Part shown: piece by piece, positions 11,260 to 24,469 of the stretch
How positions within the stretch are numbered: the stretch's first letter is position 1
How the letters are laid out: every line of letters begins with the position of its first letter
From: Epiperipatus broadwayi
Lineage: Eukaryota; Onychophora; Udeonychophora; Euonychophora; Peripatidae
Length of the DNA stretch: 64,000 nt
Reading direction: 5' to 3'
Assembly: GCA_028023455.1 (NCBI GenBank)
Contig: JAQFVV010006427.1
Span: 1,676,001-1,740,000 of the forward strand
Notes under the pieces: model-generated
What the model was told of the DNA's origin: nothing
Databases searched by the model: none
The model's input: the letters and a program-made list of their open reading frames with translations, nothing else
Position numbers and translations under genes: made by a program

Positions 11260-12235
11260 TCTTAAACTCGGAAGTAAAAAGTCAATAAGCTCACCATACT
11301 ATCTGATGTAAATTAGTAGGCAGCCAGCCATATTTATTTAAGGAATAATTACATATAATAACAACTGCGATGACAAGGATATATAAAATGAACATTAGAA
11401 ATTTGACCAGCTCAGATTCTTTAATAGGTATCAATTTATTTATTTTCGATATTATCATTTTTGAATTTTTTTAACAAAACTGTAAATATATAATATATGT
11501 TACCAAAAATTTATAAAGGAAAGAATAAATGTGTAATTTTAATTCAAATATAGATGGCTTTCTTTTTTTTTATTTTTAAAACATATTGAATAAAAATTTC
11601 ACTTTATAAAACTAAATGGTATTGGTAATAAATTAAACATCAATTTCCGAAGATTCGAAAATATTAATTTAAAAAAACCTTTAAAATGTAATATACTGTG
11701 TATATGTATTTTTTAAAAAGTAATTTGTTGTTATAAAGAAATTGCATTCTACATACGTATATAGACAGAATAGATCACTAATGTTTTAATAACAACATGA
11801 TTCCAATTTTGAACCCTAAGACCTCATTGTTAAATGCAAAAGTTGAAACTAGTATGGGGATAAAAATGAAATTGCCAATCGTCTGATAAAGCAATAATTA
11901 CTCAAGCTCGCCAAAGATGGCGCTAGAATAATAAAAGTTGAAGTTGAGTTTTACATATTTAAAGATTTGCTTTGTAATATTTATATATAGAAATATTGAT
12001 TCATTGCATGACAAAAATGATGACTATATATATTGCAGCTTATTTAATCATCTATAATATATATAAAGCTTACTCTAAAAGAAACTATAAGTTCATTAAA
12101 GAGGAATAATTTTAATTTGCTTTCATGATAAATTATACATTTAAAAGAATATACATTGCAAAGGGAATTTTTTTTCGGCAGAACGTTAATTTGATAAAAA
12201 AAAAGAAAAAGACGAAGAGAGAGGGGATATTAAAA
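11260..12235. other. AT-rich sequence without assignable features
   Basis: No frame, repeat partner or motif recognised. A short CpG-containing phrase 'ctcgccaaagatggcgctag' at 11909-11928 is out of character with its surroundings but was not matched elsewhere in the window. Confidence 0.55.
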
Positions 12236-12239
12236 TAGT

Positions 12240-12340
12240 TAAATTCTCAAAAGACTGAGTTCAAATATCACAGGAGTTCATTCGTTTAGAATAACCTTAA
12301 ACAGTCTCCTGGCCAACAAAAAAAAAAAAAAAAGTTTTTT
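12240..12340 (+). repeat. Possible SINE 3' part with A-tail
   Basis: The phrase 'actgagttcaaatatcac' resembles the RNA polymerase III B-box (GGTTCRANNCC), and about 50 bp further on the segment ends in a run of A residues (12317-12333). No A-box and no second copy was identified, so this is a weak call. Confidence 0.3.
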
Positions 12341-12344
12341 AAAA

Positions 12345-13585
12345 AAGGGAATATTTAAATCGTTTGATTTTCTAAATAACGTTTAAATGTAAATTAATAA
12401 AAATTATTGTATATATGCAATCAATTACTGCAATGATTATAAATATAATCATTAATAGTTTCACTATAAAACAGACTGACCACAGAAGCCTGGTAGGTTA
12501 TCTTTCCCATATCATATAAGGGAAGCACTGTTCAGTTATTTCTTTTCTACAGTACAATTACTGATTGTAAATCAATTCTAATCAGGCTTAGGATTTTTCT
12601 TTAAGGTAGTCAGACCATAGATAATATAGATCAATTAAATATTAGGTAATAAATAGATATGTAGCTATTTATAACCAGAAGGTAAAACAAGAATGGATAA
12701 CAGCATAAACTCTCATTATTTGGAAATTGGCAATTTAATGTGTCTTTTCCTTAAGTCTTTCTTTATGAGGGACTGATAAAAAAAACTATCATTATGCAAT
12801 GGACTATTTAATGGTAGGCTCTCTTTACCTATGTAACATGCCTATATATATATTGTAACATAAATAATGGAGTTCAAAGAGAATTAAGATAAAATATTAC
12901 CATTATAAATATTTTTACCTGAGTCCAAAGGCATTGTAGCCAAAAATATAAGAAAACATCAAAATGCTTATCTCAAACATATTGCCATTGTAACATAAAT
13001 AAAGTGATCAAAAAGAAATTCCATTGTATATTAAAATATCATTGGATTTGTCAAAAATCCAAATATTATTAAAATCTCAAATATTCAAATATTATATTCT
13101 ATGTAACTTAATAAAGATGATCAAACATCCAAATGTATTAAATACTTAAGAAAAGATTCAAATATAAATATTTAGCTTAATAAATGAAAAAAAATTGTAA
13201 TAGAATTTTTATATCAAAGAGAAAAGAATTATTTAACCTGAGTAGCGGCTATTAAACAAAAATCAGACTGAGTTATCAATCATATTAAGGGTCATTGGAT
13301 TAAATGAAACATACTTCTGGATAGTAGCTATATAGCCATAAGGTCATAAATATTAAAATGATGAGTGGGAATAAATTAAACATATTTCTATAATTAGATT
13401 TCTCAAGATATCACAAATATCAATAATTATAAACAAATTATTAAGAACTACTACTATAACTCAGGTATATGGAAATCAAGTGAGTGAGTACACTAGTAAC
13501 TCAATAAAATATCTTCTCAGGTATACAGACAGTAGATTTTATCCACTTTCATTTCTTGCTTTGATGTCAAGTGCTTATTTAAGCA
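12345..13585. other. AT-rich sequence with faint internal repetition
   Basis: Short phrases recur, for example 'attgtaacataaata' at 12855 and 12989 and 'gatgatcaaa' or 'gtgatcaaa' near 13000 and 13115, suggesting a very diverged tandem repeat of about 130-140 bp. No coding signal. Confidence 0.4.
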
Positions 13586-13589
13586 AATA

Positions 13590-13745
13590 CCAAGTGAATA
13601 TGGTCTAGCAGGGTGCCACTAGATTATCTGAATCTAGACACAGTTATATCTAATAACCTTTCACATGTACCAGGTTTGAATCCCTTTTTGGTACTTTATT
13701 TCTAATAAAAATGGAAGATTTTGCTTTTAGAGCCATATCACTATA
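13590..13745 (+). repeat. tRNA-like SINE candidate
   Basis: 'tggtctagcagggtgcc' (13603-13619) resembles a polymerase III A-box and 'caggtttgaatccc' (13671-13684) is a near-consensus B-box. The spacing of about 65 bp is longer than in a tRNA gene, and the region cannot be folded by eye into a tRNA, so a tRNA-derived SINE or old tRNA pseudogene is more likely than a functional tRNA. Confidence 0.4.
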
Positions 13746-14995
13746 TGCACTAATATTTAGGTAAACATAAAACATCTTTAAACCAAAGTGGAGTATATAA
13801 AATTCATTAGACGTAAATCATTTCTTAGAGCTTAACATAATAAATGTGTTTCAATACTTTTTTATAAGTTTTACTAGCTCAGATTACTATTAATTTAGGA
13901 TGGCAATTCACTCATCCTTGCATGAAATAGATGATGGGGTGGTGGTTATAATAATTATTCAGAAATCACTAAATACTATGGAATCAATATTTATTTATGG
14001 CCTTTAAACATTTATCTAGCTTATTATTCTAAACGTGATGATGATGATGATGATGACAATGATAACGATAATGATAATGGTTTCAACCACAGCTTTAGGA
14101 CTAAGCCTAATCATAAACCTAATTTTTGTAAAGAAATTCATAATCATTGCTTAATTTTAGTATATCTAATTGGAACCTTAGCAGCTAATATTCACCTTGA
14201 TGATGAATGATCACACTTAATAAAGACTACTCTTAATGAAATATATATGCCTCATTTAATAACACAAACTAATATTTATTACTGCATTTCTAACATATAC
14301 ATAAAATTTCTAGACATACATGAAAATTTATATGAATAATAATAATAATAATTGACTCTATTGCAATCTTCCGATTAATTTCAAGTTCTCCCCTCTTTCC
14401 TGTCAAATGTATATTGTATTAAATTGGGTAACCGATTTGTTAAAATGTTCCATCCACAAGAAAAGTATTTCATAAAAAAAAAATATTCACTCATTGGCAC
14501 ACGTACCTTATAATCTAACATGTAAGCAGAATGTTAAAAAAAATGTTAGTAGAATTGGAAAGAGCAAGTTTTAGAAACAAGTTTTAAATTATTTTATCCC
14601 CCTCTCTTCTACCTCTGAAATGCTATACTTTAACTTGAAACAAAATCTAATATTTTTAATACCGCCTATTTTTTTTTCTTTACATTCACACACAATGATA
14701 CACGTGTAAAAATATTATTATGTATGTGCGTGTTTTATCCCCACAATAACAAAATATTATTTAAAACCAAAATAATAATACAAAAAATTATTCTACACCT
14801 TAATATTTCATAACTGTAAATTAATAAACAAATAATTTTGATACATTCAAAATCATTTATGAAGCTCAAGGTTATTATTAGTAAGAAATTATTGGTTTTA
14901 ATTGATCTGAATTGTCTTTAAAAGTTCTTTAAATAAAATATACCACTTTATTGCTAAAAGTTTATTAAGACTCTGATATCATAAAGAAAATAGAT
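13746..14995. other. AT-rich sequence with a short GAT microsatellite
   Basis: A (GAT)n run with interruptions occupies about 14034-14080. The rest is AT-rich with no supported gene. Confidence 0.6.
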
Positions 14996-14999
14996 ATAA

Positions 15000-15900
15000 A
15001 AAGTCATATTACCGATCCTTTGTTTTGTGGCGAACTTCCAAGGGCTCAAACTTATCTTGTATAATGTCTATATTTCTGCAGCTACCATTTCCATTTTACT
15101 TTGGAACAATCTCTTGAGGTGTATTCTTATTTGATGATGATGATTCTATTGAGGTTATTTGCTTTAGTAGACAATTTGGAAATCATTATATTAATTTTTC
15201 TTCTCTTCCTGTCAAGCATGATTCTTTTGGTGGATGAAATACAGCAGTTGTTTTCACGTTTATAAATTTTCTTGAGTTTAAAATCAATTACTGGAACAAT
15301 TAATTGGATTGATGATTTAATATTTATCAGTAGATTTTCCTGATCACCTTCAAATGCAGGTGGATGCTTTCTTCTTTTTATTTAAAAACATCTTATTTCT
15401 CTCAGTCAGTTGAAAGGTGTAGAATATTATTTTTCAGACAAGACATCTTTTCTTTCCTATATGATGTGCTAGTTGATGATGAGTCTGGGAGACAGACAGA
15501 ACATATATTAATTTTTCTTACCCCACCATCCTTATATTTTAAACATTCAAAACTTGATATAAAAAAAATGATTTTTTAAAAAAAAGGTTATCTAGCAGAA
15601 TTAAAAATGTTTGTCTGCTTTAGTTTCGATAATTTTTTAAAAAAGGTCTCTATCACAAATGTTATAATAATAATCTCAACTGATTTTCCAGACTGCTTTT
15701 ATATCCGATTTTTGAGTCAACTCACCCAATTAGAGTGATAGTGTGACTTGCTATTTTTGACCAATTCGTTTTTAGTTGGAAAGTGCAATCTTTTTAGGAA
15801 CATCAAAAAAAAATCACACACCTGGTTTTCAGGCAAACTTTTATCTTGAAGAAAAAAAATAGACTTAATCCTTTTTTTTTACACCTAGGTAACATTTCAA
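15000..15900. other. Moderately complex region of unknown nature
   Basis: Composition is less monotonous than the surroundings. The plus strand has a 71-codon frame (15364-15579); the minus strand has an open stretch of roughly 78 codons across about 15137-15370 that reads HPPAFEGDQENLL...PVIDFKLKKIYKREN and ends in a stop. Neither resembles a protein family I know. It may be the remnant of an antisense transposon gene. Not annotated as a gene. Confidence 0.3.
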
Positions 15901-16660
15901 ATTTGAGCTTCTTTCTTTTGATCTCAAGATGAGACAATTTCAAAATTAGAGTTCCCACCAAGCTTAAACTCCATAATGACAAACAATCATTTATAAAAAC
16001 AAAATTTCTACAAAAATATATATCTGATTCAACAGATTTTCTCCCTTAACACAAAATTGTAAAAAAAAATAATTTGACAGATTTAACCCTTCTTCCTTTT
16101 AATATATAATAAATGTAAATTTCTGTATGTAATGTACACATATACTTTATCATTTCAAATCATTCATAAACTGTCCATCAAAATAATATGAATGCTAGTT
16201 TAGAAATTATAACCCTAATATTTAAAATTAAAACCTTAGCTTTTAAATCCAAATTACAATTATAGAAAAGCAAAAATAGAAGTATAGAATAAGATATCAA
16301 AATTGATCAAGCATAGGTTAGTTTTAAAGAAAGTCTAATATCTGAAATATAAAACAATTTAATAGCTTACACATACATTGCCTATATATATGTAACTTTG
16401 CTTTTTAACAGAAAAATTAAATATTGAATAGTTTAAATGTGTGTATTACTCTTTTTTGAGTTTTCTATCAACACACAAACAAATAAAGAATATAATTGTT
16501 GACCCACTCTCTTTCTGTCTAAAGCTTTTAGAACTTGATCTTGTAGGGTTTAAACTTGGGTGCCCTATAGCTTCCTTTTTATATAAAAATGTGATGATGA
16601 TTTTTGTTTTACATTTTCTTACATGCACATTACTATAAATTTAGCTAATGACTAAATTGT
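15901..16660. other. AT-rich sequence without assignable features
   Basis: Overlapping 60-65-codon frames on both strands around 16441-16638 are unconvincing and lack motifs. A B-box-like phrase 'agggtttaaacttgggtgcc' at 16546-16565 stands alone. Confidence 0.5.
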
Positions 16661-16665
16661 AATGG

Positions 16666-16666
<1 letters not shown>

Positions 16667-16735
<69 letters not shown>
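16667..16735. repeat. (AT)n microsatellite
   Basis: About 34 uninterrupted AT dinucleotides, flanked on both sides by 'gtaatg' type sequence. Confidence 0.98.
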
Positions 16736-16737
<2 letters not shown>

Positions 16738-16879
16738 AATGATATGTAATGTGAAGGGATGGAGAAAGGATATTCTAACCATTTGTGACAGTACATGGTA
16801 TGGATGTATTTAAACAATAAAAAACTTTTTTTTTCTCAAACTTCAATTTTCAGCTGAAATTAAAGAGTTTTAGACAAAT

Positions 16880-18250
16880 AGAAATGTTTTAACCCTTAAA
16901 AACATAAGAGTAATGCTTCACTATATACCTGCTTCTTTGTATTGTTTTTCTATTAAAAACCCAAGTCTTAAATCCATGAATGAGCCCTGATAAAACACAT
17001 TAATTAAAAACCTTTTTTTTTTTAATTAAAAAGGCAGATTTTCTTATAGCATAAAGTTATTTGTGTAAAAAACATTTTATTCAAGTTGAATTCTATCAAA
17101 ACTTTTATATTTCTATCCATATTAATAATTTGTTCAAGGTATTTATAATTTTTTATTATTAATCTCTAGTTTTTAATTATTTTGTAAACCTATTGAACCT
17201 AATTTTAATTATTTTAGCATTTATTTTTAGTTTTATATTCTTCCTTTTATAAATAGTACTTGTAAAATTTCCTGAAAATTTGAAATATTATTTGGAAAAC
17301 AATTATATCAACTCAAAATCATTTAATGAGTTATCTCCATTTATTTTTATTTTCTTAGCTTTTTTTATTCAATCCATAAATTATTTTTTATAAAATGACC
17401 ATAAAGTTTTAGAGAAATGGATCTTTACTAATATCGAATGTGTGGTCAATTCATTACTGTTACAGTTTGAAAATATTTTTCAGAAATTGACACTATCTTG
17501 TGACAATGTCTTGATGTTCCAAAGCTTTAATTTTTTCTAAAATGCAGCCTCTTATAATCTATAAATAATATAAAATGGCAACATATACTCATTAATTTTA
17601 TTAATAACTTTTTTCAATTCTTGGATATGATCTACTGTTCTGTAATCACTTATTAATTCTAATTTGTTCTTTTTATTTAGTTTACATCCAATATTTTTTA
17701 TCGATATCTTAATAAAGATATTTTATTTATACCTTATAGAAAACTGATAAGTTAATAATTTTCAATATTATTTATTTTCTATTTTTGAAACATCAGTATT
17801 ACAATTGCAGTCTCCAAAACATCTACTACTATGTTTTATTTTTTTTATTAGTTTTGTTTTGGGTTGTTTTTTTTTATAGAATTTTTATATCAACTTTTTT
17901 TTATAGTAATTGTACCTTTTTTTTTACTTAGTGCTGAAATTATTTTTTTTTCAATATCAGGAACTTCTACATTCTTGATATTTTATTTTCTTCTATAGTT
18001 TTTGCTATGATTTCATAATTATATTTTCTAATGTCATTGTTTTTTTCTTTTTCTTTGTAGCATTTACAGAATTTGAGGTATTCAGTTTTTCAAATTAATC
18101 AATTTGAAATTTTTTCATGTTTCTTCTACTTTTAACATTAAATACTGACTCATTTAAAAATATATTAATGAATTACTGTATTTTTTGTTACTGCTGCATT
18201 GATAATTTTAATAGGATGTCTGTTATTTTTTATTAATTTTCTTTAACTCT
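16880..18250 (-). pseudogene. Second RTE-like LINE fossil
   Basis: The minus strand shows the same ordered blocks as the copy at 7690-11250 but more decayed. These are YRTVDHIQELKKVINKINEY (17650-17590; family TxDHIxVLxxLIExTNEY), a decayed DYEKAFD region, an RLHFSKTP-like block (about 17400), LEQIINMDRNI (17165-17120; family YLGQxI), and VLSGLIHGFKTWVFNRKT (about 17000-16945; family VLPVMTYGSETW). The nucleotide phrases 'ccatattaataatttgttcaa' and 'attactgtatttttt.ttactgctg' correspond to 'ctgcattaataatctgaccaa' (9126) and 'ataaattgttgctgctt' (10175). No complete catalytic motif survives. It is probably an independent, older insertion of the same family. Confidence 0.7.
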
Positions 18251-18259
18251 AATTATTAT

Positions 18260-19930
18260 TAATGATCTATGAAGTTACAGCAAATAGTCACAGTCCAACA
18301 ATTAAAAAACTGGACTATTATTGCACAGACTTGAATGCATCCACATGTTATTTGATATCCACTAGAGTCAGCATGCCATTTTGTGAATTGCTTTCAATAA
18401 TAATGCAAATCCAAAAAAAAAAGTAAAAAGAGCCAGGTATTGACTATATTATAAGTTCTTAATTTTATGACAAGCATCTTATACAAAAAATATTATACAA
18501 TCTCTTAATAGTTATTGCAGATAGAAAAAGATAAGTTCAGAGCTGTATGCAACACACATAATTATTATTATATACCAACTGTATTACATGTGTAAACCAA
18601 TAAATTTAAATTAAATATTAGATTTGCACTTTTTTTTAGATTCTCTCTACAGTATGCCTTGTTTAACCATACTCAAGTCATCTTGATTAATCTTTAAAAC
18701 AATATGTGAGACATGTCCAAGGGTACTTGGGTGATTTAAATTTTATTAAGAATCATTATAATGTCTTATTCACTACATTTAACTGTAAATTTGAAATAAA
18801 AAACAAAATTGGTCATAATTGTTTGTATATATATATATATATATAATAGTTAATTCATTTTATACTTTATAAAAAGATAAATGTATGTGTGCATTTATGT
18901 GATGTTTTGAGTATATGTTATTCAATAATAATAAAAATATTATACAACTTTCATATTTTAAACGCTGTTCTAATAAGAAGTGCTTTTTATTTAAATAGAA
19001 AAAGCACTAATGTACTTTTTGAATACAGAACTTGACTTTCATTATATGTTGTACATTGTCCATGGTTGAATAATTTTAACCGTTACTTATTTATCATCCA
19101 AATGTTTAAATGATTTCCTTAAAAAATGTTTTTAAATTACATTTAAGTTTATCGATCTACTTTTCTTTTGTCACTTGAACATTCTGTTATTTTAAATTAA
19201 ATGAGCGAATAATTAACTTGAATTAAAATTGAAATAAGAAGATAGTTTAAATTTTTCAATAATTTTAAGCAACCATCTGTGATGCAATTGTAGTGCACTG
19301 AATCGTAATTATACATTTGAGCATATATATATATACATACGTGTAAATATGTACATGTATATGGGGGTGCTTTGAAAGCCCTCATAGTTCAACATATTCA
19401 CCTGTAAGAATTCGATACTAATCCACATGAAATTTGTAAAAAAAATTAATTTCTTCCAATTGGTCATAGCCTATCTAGTTAAATATACAATACTAATCGG
19501 GAAATAGTTCTTCAACTACTCTTGGTAGGAAAATAAAACAAGTATGAAAAACTATTCAAACTCTCACCAGCAAGAAATTGGTAATGCTTAATAAATTTAT
19601 TTTGTTTTTTAATGTTGGAAAGGCTGTTTAAATGCTATTTATGTTTATATACATGTTTGTGTCTCAAAAATCTCAGTACTGTAACTTTCTGAGTTAAATT
19701 TTTAATCTTTTTCCAGATTCTCAGAAATGTATTTAGTTCAACCAAACAGATTGAACACTGCCAATTAAAAATATATATTTGAAAAAACTCCTCAATATGC
19801 TTATACACTCTATCAACAAATATAAATTACTGGGAAAATTATAACCTTGACCATAAAACTGAGCAATTAATAAGGCTCCAATCTATTTTTCATTGCACAA
19901 ACAAATAGATTACCCAAAGAATTAAATTCT
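18260..19930. other. AT-rich sequence without assignable features
   Basis: Includes a short (TA)n at 18825-18845 and another at 19322-19334. The phrase 'gggggtgctttgaaagccctcatagtt' at 19363-19389 is GC-raised but unmatched. No coding signal. Confidence 0.55.
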
Positions 19931-19939
19931 GATATCTAC

Positions 19940-20400
19940 AGACCAAGTACCTTAACTTTCTTATGAAGATTGATTTGGAAACTTTACCAATCTGTAGCTT
20001 TTTAGCTAAAAAATCTTTTCTGCCAATATAAACTTAATTTGTTTATCCTGTCATAAAAAGAAAGAAACTATCTAACACTTTTTTTTAAAAGCTTGTCACT
20101 TCAAATATATCAAAATCCTCATTATATCTATCACTAAGTTCAATTTGCCTTATTTCTCATGCTCATTAATAGCACAGAGAGAGGATTCTTCCCCAGCATT
20201 AGAGTAACTATTTTTATTCTATTCATTCTTTGGTTTCTTAGATGCCATTTCTGCTTCAGCCCAATCTCAAAAAATCTGCAATCACATTTCTATAGCAAAA
20301 TAAATAAAATTAGAGATCAAACCTTTAGATATATATGTCACTACATAAAGTTTAATAATCTTACCAACATCACTGTAATTACTGGTCATTAAAATTAGGA
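19940..20400 (+). pseudogene. Tx1/L1-like LINE 3' end, copy 3 (truncated)
   Basis: Reads KYLNFLMKIDLETLP (19945-19990), then the zinc motif NLICLSCHKKKETI*HFFLKAC (20033-20096; one stop), then the 77-codon open frame 20159-20392 with RVTIFILFILWFLRCHFC...KNLQSHFYSKINKIRDQ. The same three blocks in the same order occur at 41463-41911 and 49895-50290. The CxxC...ETxxHxFxxC motif is the C-terminal zinc knuckle seen in Tx1/L1-group ORF2 proteins. No (TAA)n tail is present here, so the 3' end is lost. Confidence 0.75.
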
Positions 20401-20471
20401 TCTGATCTTTGCTTTGATATCTAATACTTTTTAGTAGAAAAAATCAACCACTCAAATAAATACTAACTCAT

Positions 20472-20560
20472 AAAACCAGTTTAAATCTCAACACATTTCA
20501 CATCCTAATTATTTTTTCACCAGGTGTACATAATTTCTTTTGAAACTGGTTTTAATATGT
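20472..20560. repeat. Small inverted repeat
   Basis: 'taaaaccagttt' (20472-20483) and its complement 'aaactggtttta' (about 20542-20553) bracket about 60 bp, with 'caccaggtgtac' inside. Too short to assign to an element. Confidence 0.45.
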
Positions 20561-20700
20561 ATATAGATGCACACTATTATTCCTCTTGATTCCAATTAAA
20601 GTTTAACATGTGTGTATATATAATAGGTACTATACTGTAACCAGTTGGGTTACATAACACACAGCAACATAGTTGTGTGTGCGCATATATATATATATAT

Positions 20701-20803
20701 GATCACTAGATGGAACTTACCAATCAGCTACAAAAAAGCTTTGTTTACATAAATGCTGAAAGAGATAGAATTCAAAATCTCTATCGTTGTCACCCACCTC
20801 CAG
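20701..20803 (+). repeat. Direct repeat unit 1 of a dispersed family
   Basis: Nearly identical to 21121-21218 from 'gatcactagatggaacttac' through 'gtcacccacc'. It follows a (TA)n run. It shares 'agatgg', 'taccaa' and 'tttgtttacataaa' with the palindrome arms at 31583-31738, which suggests one DNA-transposon family. Confidence 0.8.
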
Positions 20804-21120
20804 ACCAGCTGGTTTTGAGCTTATTTGTTTATGACAGTGAATGCTGGAATACTAGAAACTAGACCTAAAATACCAACTCTAAAGTCAGTATTTATCAAAC
20901 ATGTTTCTATCAATTTGAAAGCATGAATTTATTAGACACATAAATGTCTTCAAAATCAGCCTAACAATTCAGATAGCTATATGGGTCTAAAATCAGTTCA
21001 GTTTCACCATATAGTAAAAGCTTCGGCAATATATTGCATTGCAAAAACCTTCAAAGATACATTTATGATGACCAAAACAAGTTATAAATTTTGTAACTTG
21101 CTTTTAAGCTTGCATTTTAT

Positions 21121-21218
21121 GATCACTAGATGGAGCTTACCAATCAGCTCCAAACAAGCTTTGTTTACATAAATACAGAAAGAGATAGAATTCAAAATCT
21201 ATCATTGTCACCCACCTT
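21121..21218 (+). repeat. Direct repeat unit 2 of a dispersed family
   Basis: Second unit, 420 bp downstream of the first, differing at about ten positions. It is preceded by 'ttgtaacttgcttttaagcttgc', similar to 'ttttttaacttgcattttt' just after the 31.6-kb palindrome, so family similarity extends outside the repeat core. Confidence 0.8.
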
Positions 21219-21375
21219 ATATAGTAAAAAAAAAAAATAGAAATAAACACAAGCAAAAATTTTGTAGATATTTTTCTACATTTTCATTGAATAAAGATAG
21301 TAAATAAAGAGCTAAATAATTCTGAATTTAAAACATGATTTTATTATAAATTAAACATTTAAAAAGGTCTAAATA

Positions 21376-21511
<136 letters not shown>

Positions 21512-22235
21512 TTGAAATTTAAAAACAAACATAGTATTTTTGAAATTTTTTAATTAATGCTTGTATACATTTCTATTATCTATTTTTTAAAATCTTTGAT
21601 AAGATTTCCAAATGTAGCTTTTTAATTAAAAGTGCTTTTGGAGGGTTTCCATTCAAGAGAGATAGGCAAAAAAACACTGTTTTTAAATTATGTTTTTATC
21701 ACCAATCCAAGACTATAAAAGGCTAGAATGAAAATATTATTTGATTATTTCAGTTTGACTTTAATATTTCTCAGAAGCAATTAGCAGAAAATTTAGCTGC
21801 AAAGCCAGCTGAAAATAGTGAAACTACTAGACATTATATTTTCATGATGATGAAAATACCTGAATTATGCTTTTCCCAATATGATTATAAACCAATCTCA
21901 CCCAGATCAGCAAGCCCATCAATAGAAACCATCAGCTGATAAAGAAATAATTATATGTGTGCTGTTTCAGCTACATGCAGAGAAGCACAAATAAACATAT
22001 TTATAAAAGTGAGTTGTTTTAAAATAATTCATTTAAAAGTCATTTTTAAATTTCTAATATTTAATTTAAAAGATGTTATGATTTGTTGAATGTGACTTAA
22101 ATAGCATGCATATAATAACAAAATTTTAAATAATTTTCTTAGTAAAAATGAAATTTTAATAACTGATAGATATAAATAAAATGATATTAGTTTAAAATCA
22201 TTTATTAAAGGAGAAAAAAAGTTTAAATTTATATA
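21512..22235. other. AT-rich sequence without assignable features
   Basis: No gene or repeat recognised. The minus-strand 76-codon frame at 22029-22259 is low-complexity. Confidence 0.5.
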
Positions 22236-22239
22236 TTTA

Positions 22240-23960
22240 AATTTGAAAAAAAAACACATTATAATTAAGAGTCAAGAATAATTTATTGACCATCTTTTTT
22301 AAAGACATTTTAAATCAATCAACTGTCAAAAATTTATAGCCCTTACTTTTAAAAAAAGATTATATTCTGCAAAGAGAATTAATTGAAGAATAATCTTTAA
22401 TAATATTATTATGATAAATTAAAATATATAATATGAATGTTAATGTGCATATACATTCCTATAGGCACAACATTTGTTTTAAATCAGGAATTAATTACAT
22501 ATTGTAAAATTAATAATTTTATTTTGACAAAAATGAAATATATGTTATAAACATCAGTGTGTGCCTGCAATTCAAGTTGCACACACATATATGTAAAATT
22601 TTAATTATTGATAGTAATTTTATACAAATGAAAAGTTTAATCATTTATTGTACTTTATATAATGATTAAAATATAATAGAAAATGAATTCCATTTATATG
22701 TTATTCGCCAATTGTACTGCACTACATGTGTGCATATAGATCAATGCTTGTCTAATGTAACACACATGAAAAATTTTAGTCATTTTTTAATTTTATTAGA
22801 TGTTAATTGAAATACATTTATTGTGTTTTATAAAATACACATCTGTGTGCATATATATATGTAAACCACAATGTAATAAGCCGAATTTTAATTTTATGTT
22901 AATTCTCACATATATGTAAATTTTAATCATTTAAAGGTAACTAAAAATGTTTATTTTATGCCATGTCAAATATATTCAGAAATTACATGCACTCACATGT
23001 GTGCAAATATATGTCACTTGTATTGCAAATACCAATGTGTGTCAGATAGATACATATGTAAATTTCAAATCATTTATTTTATCATTAAATGTCAATTCAA
23101 AAATGTTAATTTTATATTAAACTGCATGTTTGGGTGCTGTCTGGTTTTAAATAAATCTATTGGAATATATATGTAAATTAATGTAATAACTTGAATTATG
23201 TATATTATTCATGTAAATCACAATCTGATATTTTTTTTATTATTGTATGTTAATCAAAATCAGAATTCTAATTGTAGGACTATATTCTAGAAACCTTAAA
23301 TTTCAATTTTTTTATATTGTTATTAATAAGCTTGAATTCAATTATTAAAATTGTACTCCATCATTCTCTTGGTCATCATAACAGTACTTGAACTTGTGTT
23401 CTCTGATATAGATTCAAGTATAATGGCTGAACATATGAATGGGGATATACATTAGTGTTTTTTGGGAATCCAGTAATGATCAATCATTATCCTGGTTGGT
23501 GCATAAGATTATATTTTTTAAAGCCCATGCACTACATTTTATTTAGTTTAGTTATATTAGAAATTAAATTTATAGTTGGCCAGTACATTAATGGTACTAA
23601 GTGACCAGAGCATTGATGATGATCAGTGTGTTTTAATATCCCAGTATTGTTGTTCTGATTTTTATGTATTTCTTGTAGTTGAGCATTTAGTTGGTGCATC
23701 CAAGTTATGTTTAAATAATTTCCCAAGCTGGCAAATGCTCAATAGTTAGCCTGGTCTACAGAAGACCAATTTCCAATACAGTCATCAGATTGACTGTTGA
23801 ATTATATTTTTTATTATTCAAATACAGTCTCAAGATTGACTGTTGATGTAACTTAATTGATGGATCATTCATGATGATGAATGGTGAGTATTTATGCTTA
23901 GTTTTACTTATCAATAATGCTCATTGATGTGTAGTTAATCATAGTTGCTCTGAGGAGTAG
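22240..23960. repeat. Copy B of the long dispersed repeat
   Basis: Matches 1-1440 in the same orientation. The best part is 23270-23960: 'gttattaataa', 'catgcactacattttattta', 'acattaatggtactaa', 'agcctggtcta', 'ggatcattcatgatgatgaatgg'. The 5' half contains several degenerate subunits ending in 'atatatgtaaattttaatcat' (about 22590, 22905, 23055, 23165). A minus-strand phrase, SGHLVPLM (about 23610-23585), is also readable in copy A, which might reflect former coding or simple nucleotide conservation. An extra near-duplicate 'cagtc..(a/c)agattgactgttga' at 23778 and 23826 is private to this copy. Confidence 0.7.
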
Positions 23961-24062
23961 CTCATGCTCTCTTTCAGAGATTTAAGATCTCATGCTCTCT
24001 TGAATATATAAAATGGCTTATATATTGAAACAGGGCTGTGTTCGATCCCTGTTTCAAAAAGT
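23945..24062 (+). repeat. tRNA-like SINE fragment ending in a hairpin
   Basis: 'ggagtagctcatgct' (23953-23967) resembles an A-box, and 'tgttcgatccctg' (24040-24052) is a good B-box. The B-box lies in the loop of a hairpin formed by 'tgaaacaggg' and 'ccctgtttca' (24028-24058). The distance between boxes (about 85 bp) is too long for a tRNA gene. The segment also holds 'catgctctctt' twice. It directly follows copy B of the long repeat. Confidence 0.45.
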
Positions 24063-24469
24063 AAAATTTCCTGTATGCATCAGTATATAGCCTGATTAAT
24101 TAAATTTATTTATTTTTCATATTTATATTTCCATTGTTGTATACAGATTTATAATTCGAAATAGGGATTTTAAAAAAGTTAAAATAAACAAAAGAGGGGG
24201 GGTATGTGTGCTCATTTGTTTTTTTGAGAACGCATGTATATATTTTGCTAGATAGAATAAAAAAAATATATAAATGCAGATATGGAAATATACTTTATTT
24301 TTCAAGATGGAAACTTTTCAATTTCATTTTGGAAAAGTTAAATGAAATCTAAGAAATTTGATTAGTGAGCTTAAAGTTTAAATTCAAAAGAATTTCAATG
24401 AAAACAAAAGAAGAACAAAATTAGATTCGGAGGTGTGAAAAGTTTTTGTTCAAAAAAAGAATCCAGATT

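Noticed and set aside
13590-13745. Functional tRNA gene
   Set aside because: A- and B-box-like phrases exist but spacing is too long and no cloverleaf can be formed by eye; the same applies to 23945-24062 and 35035-35288.
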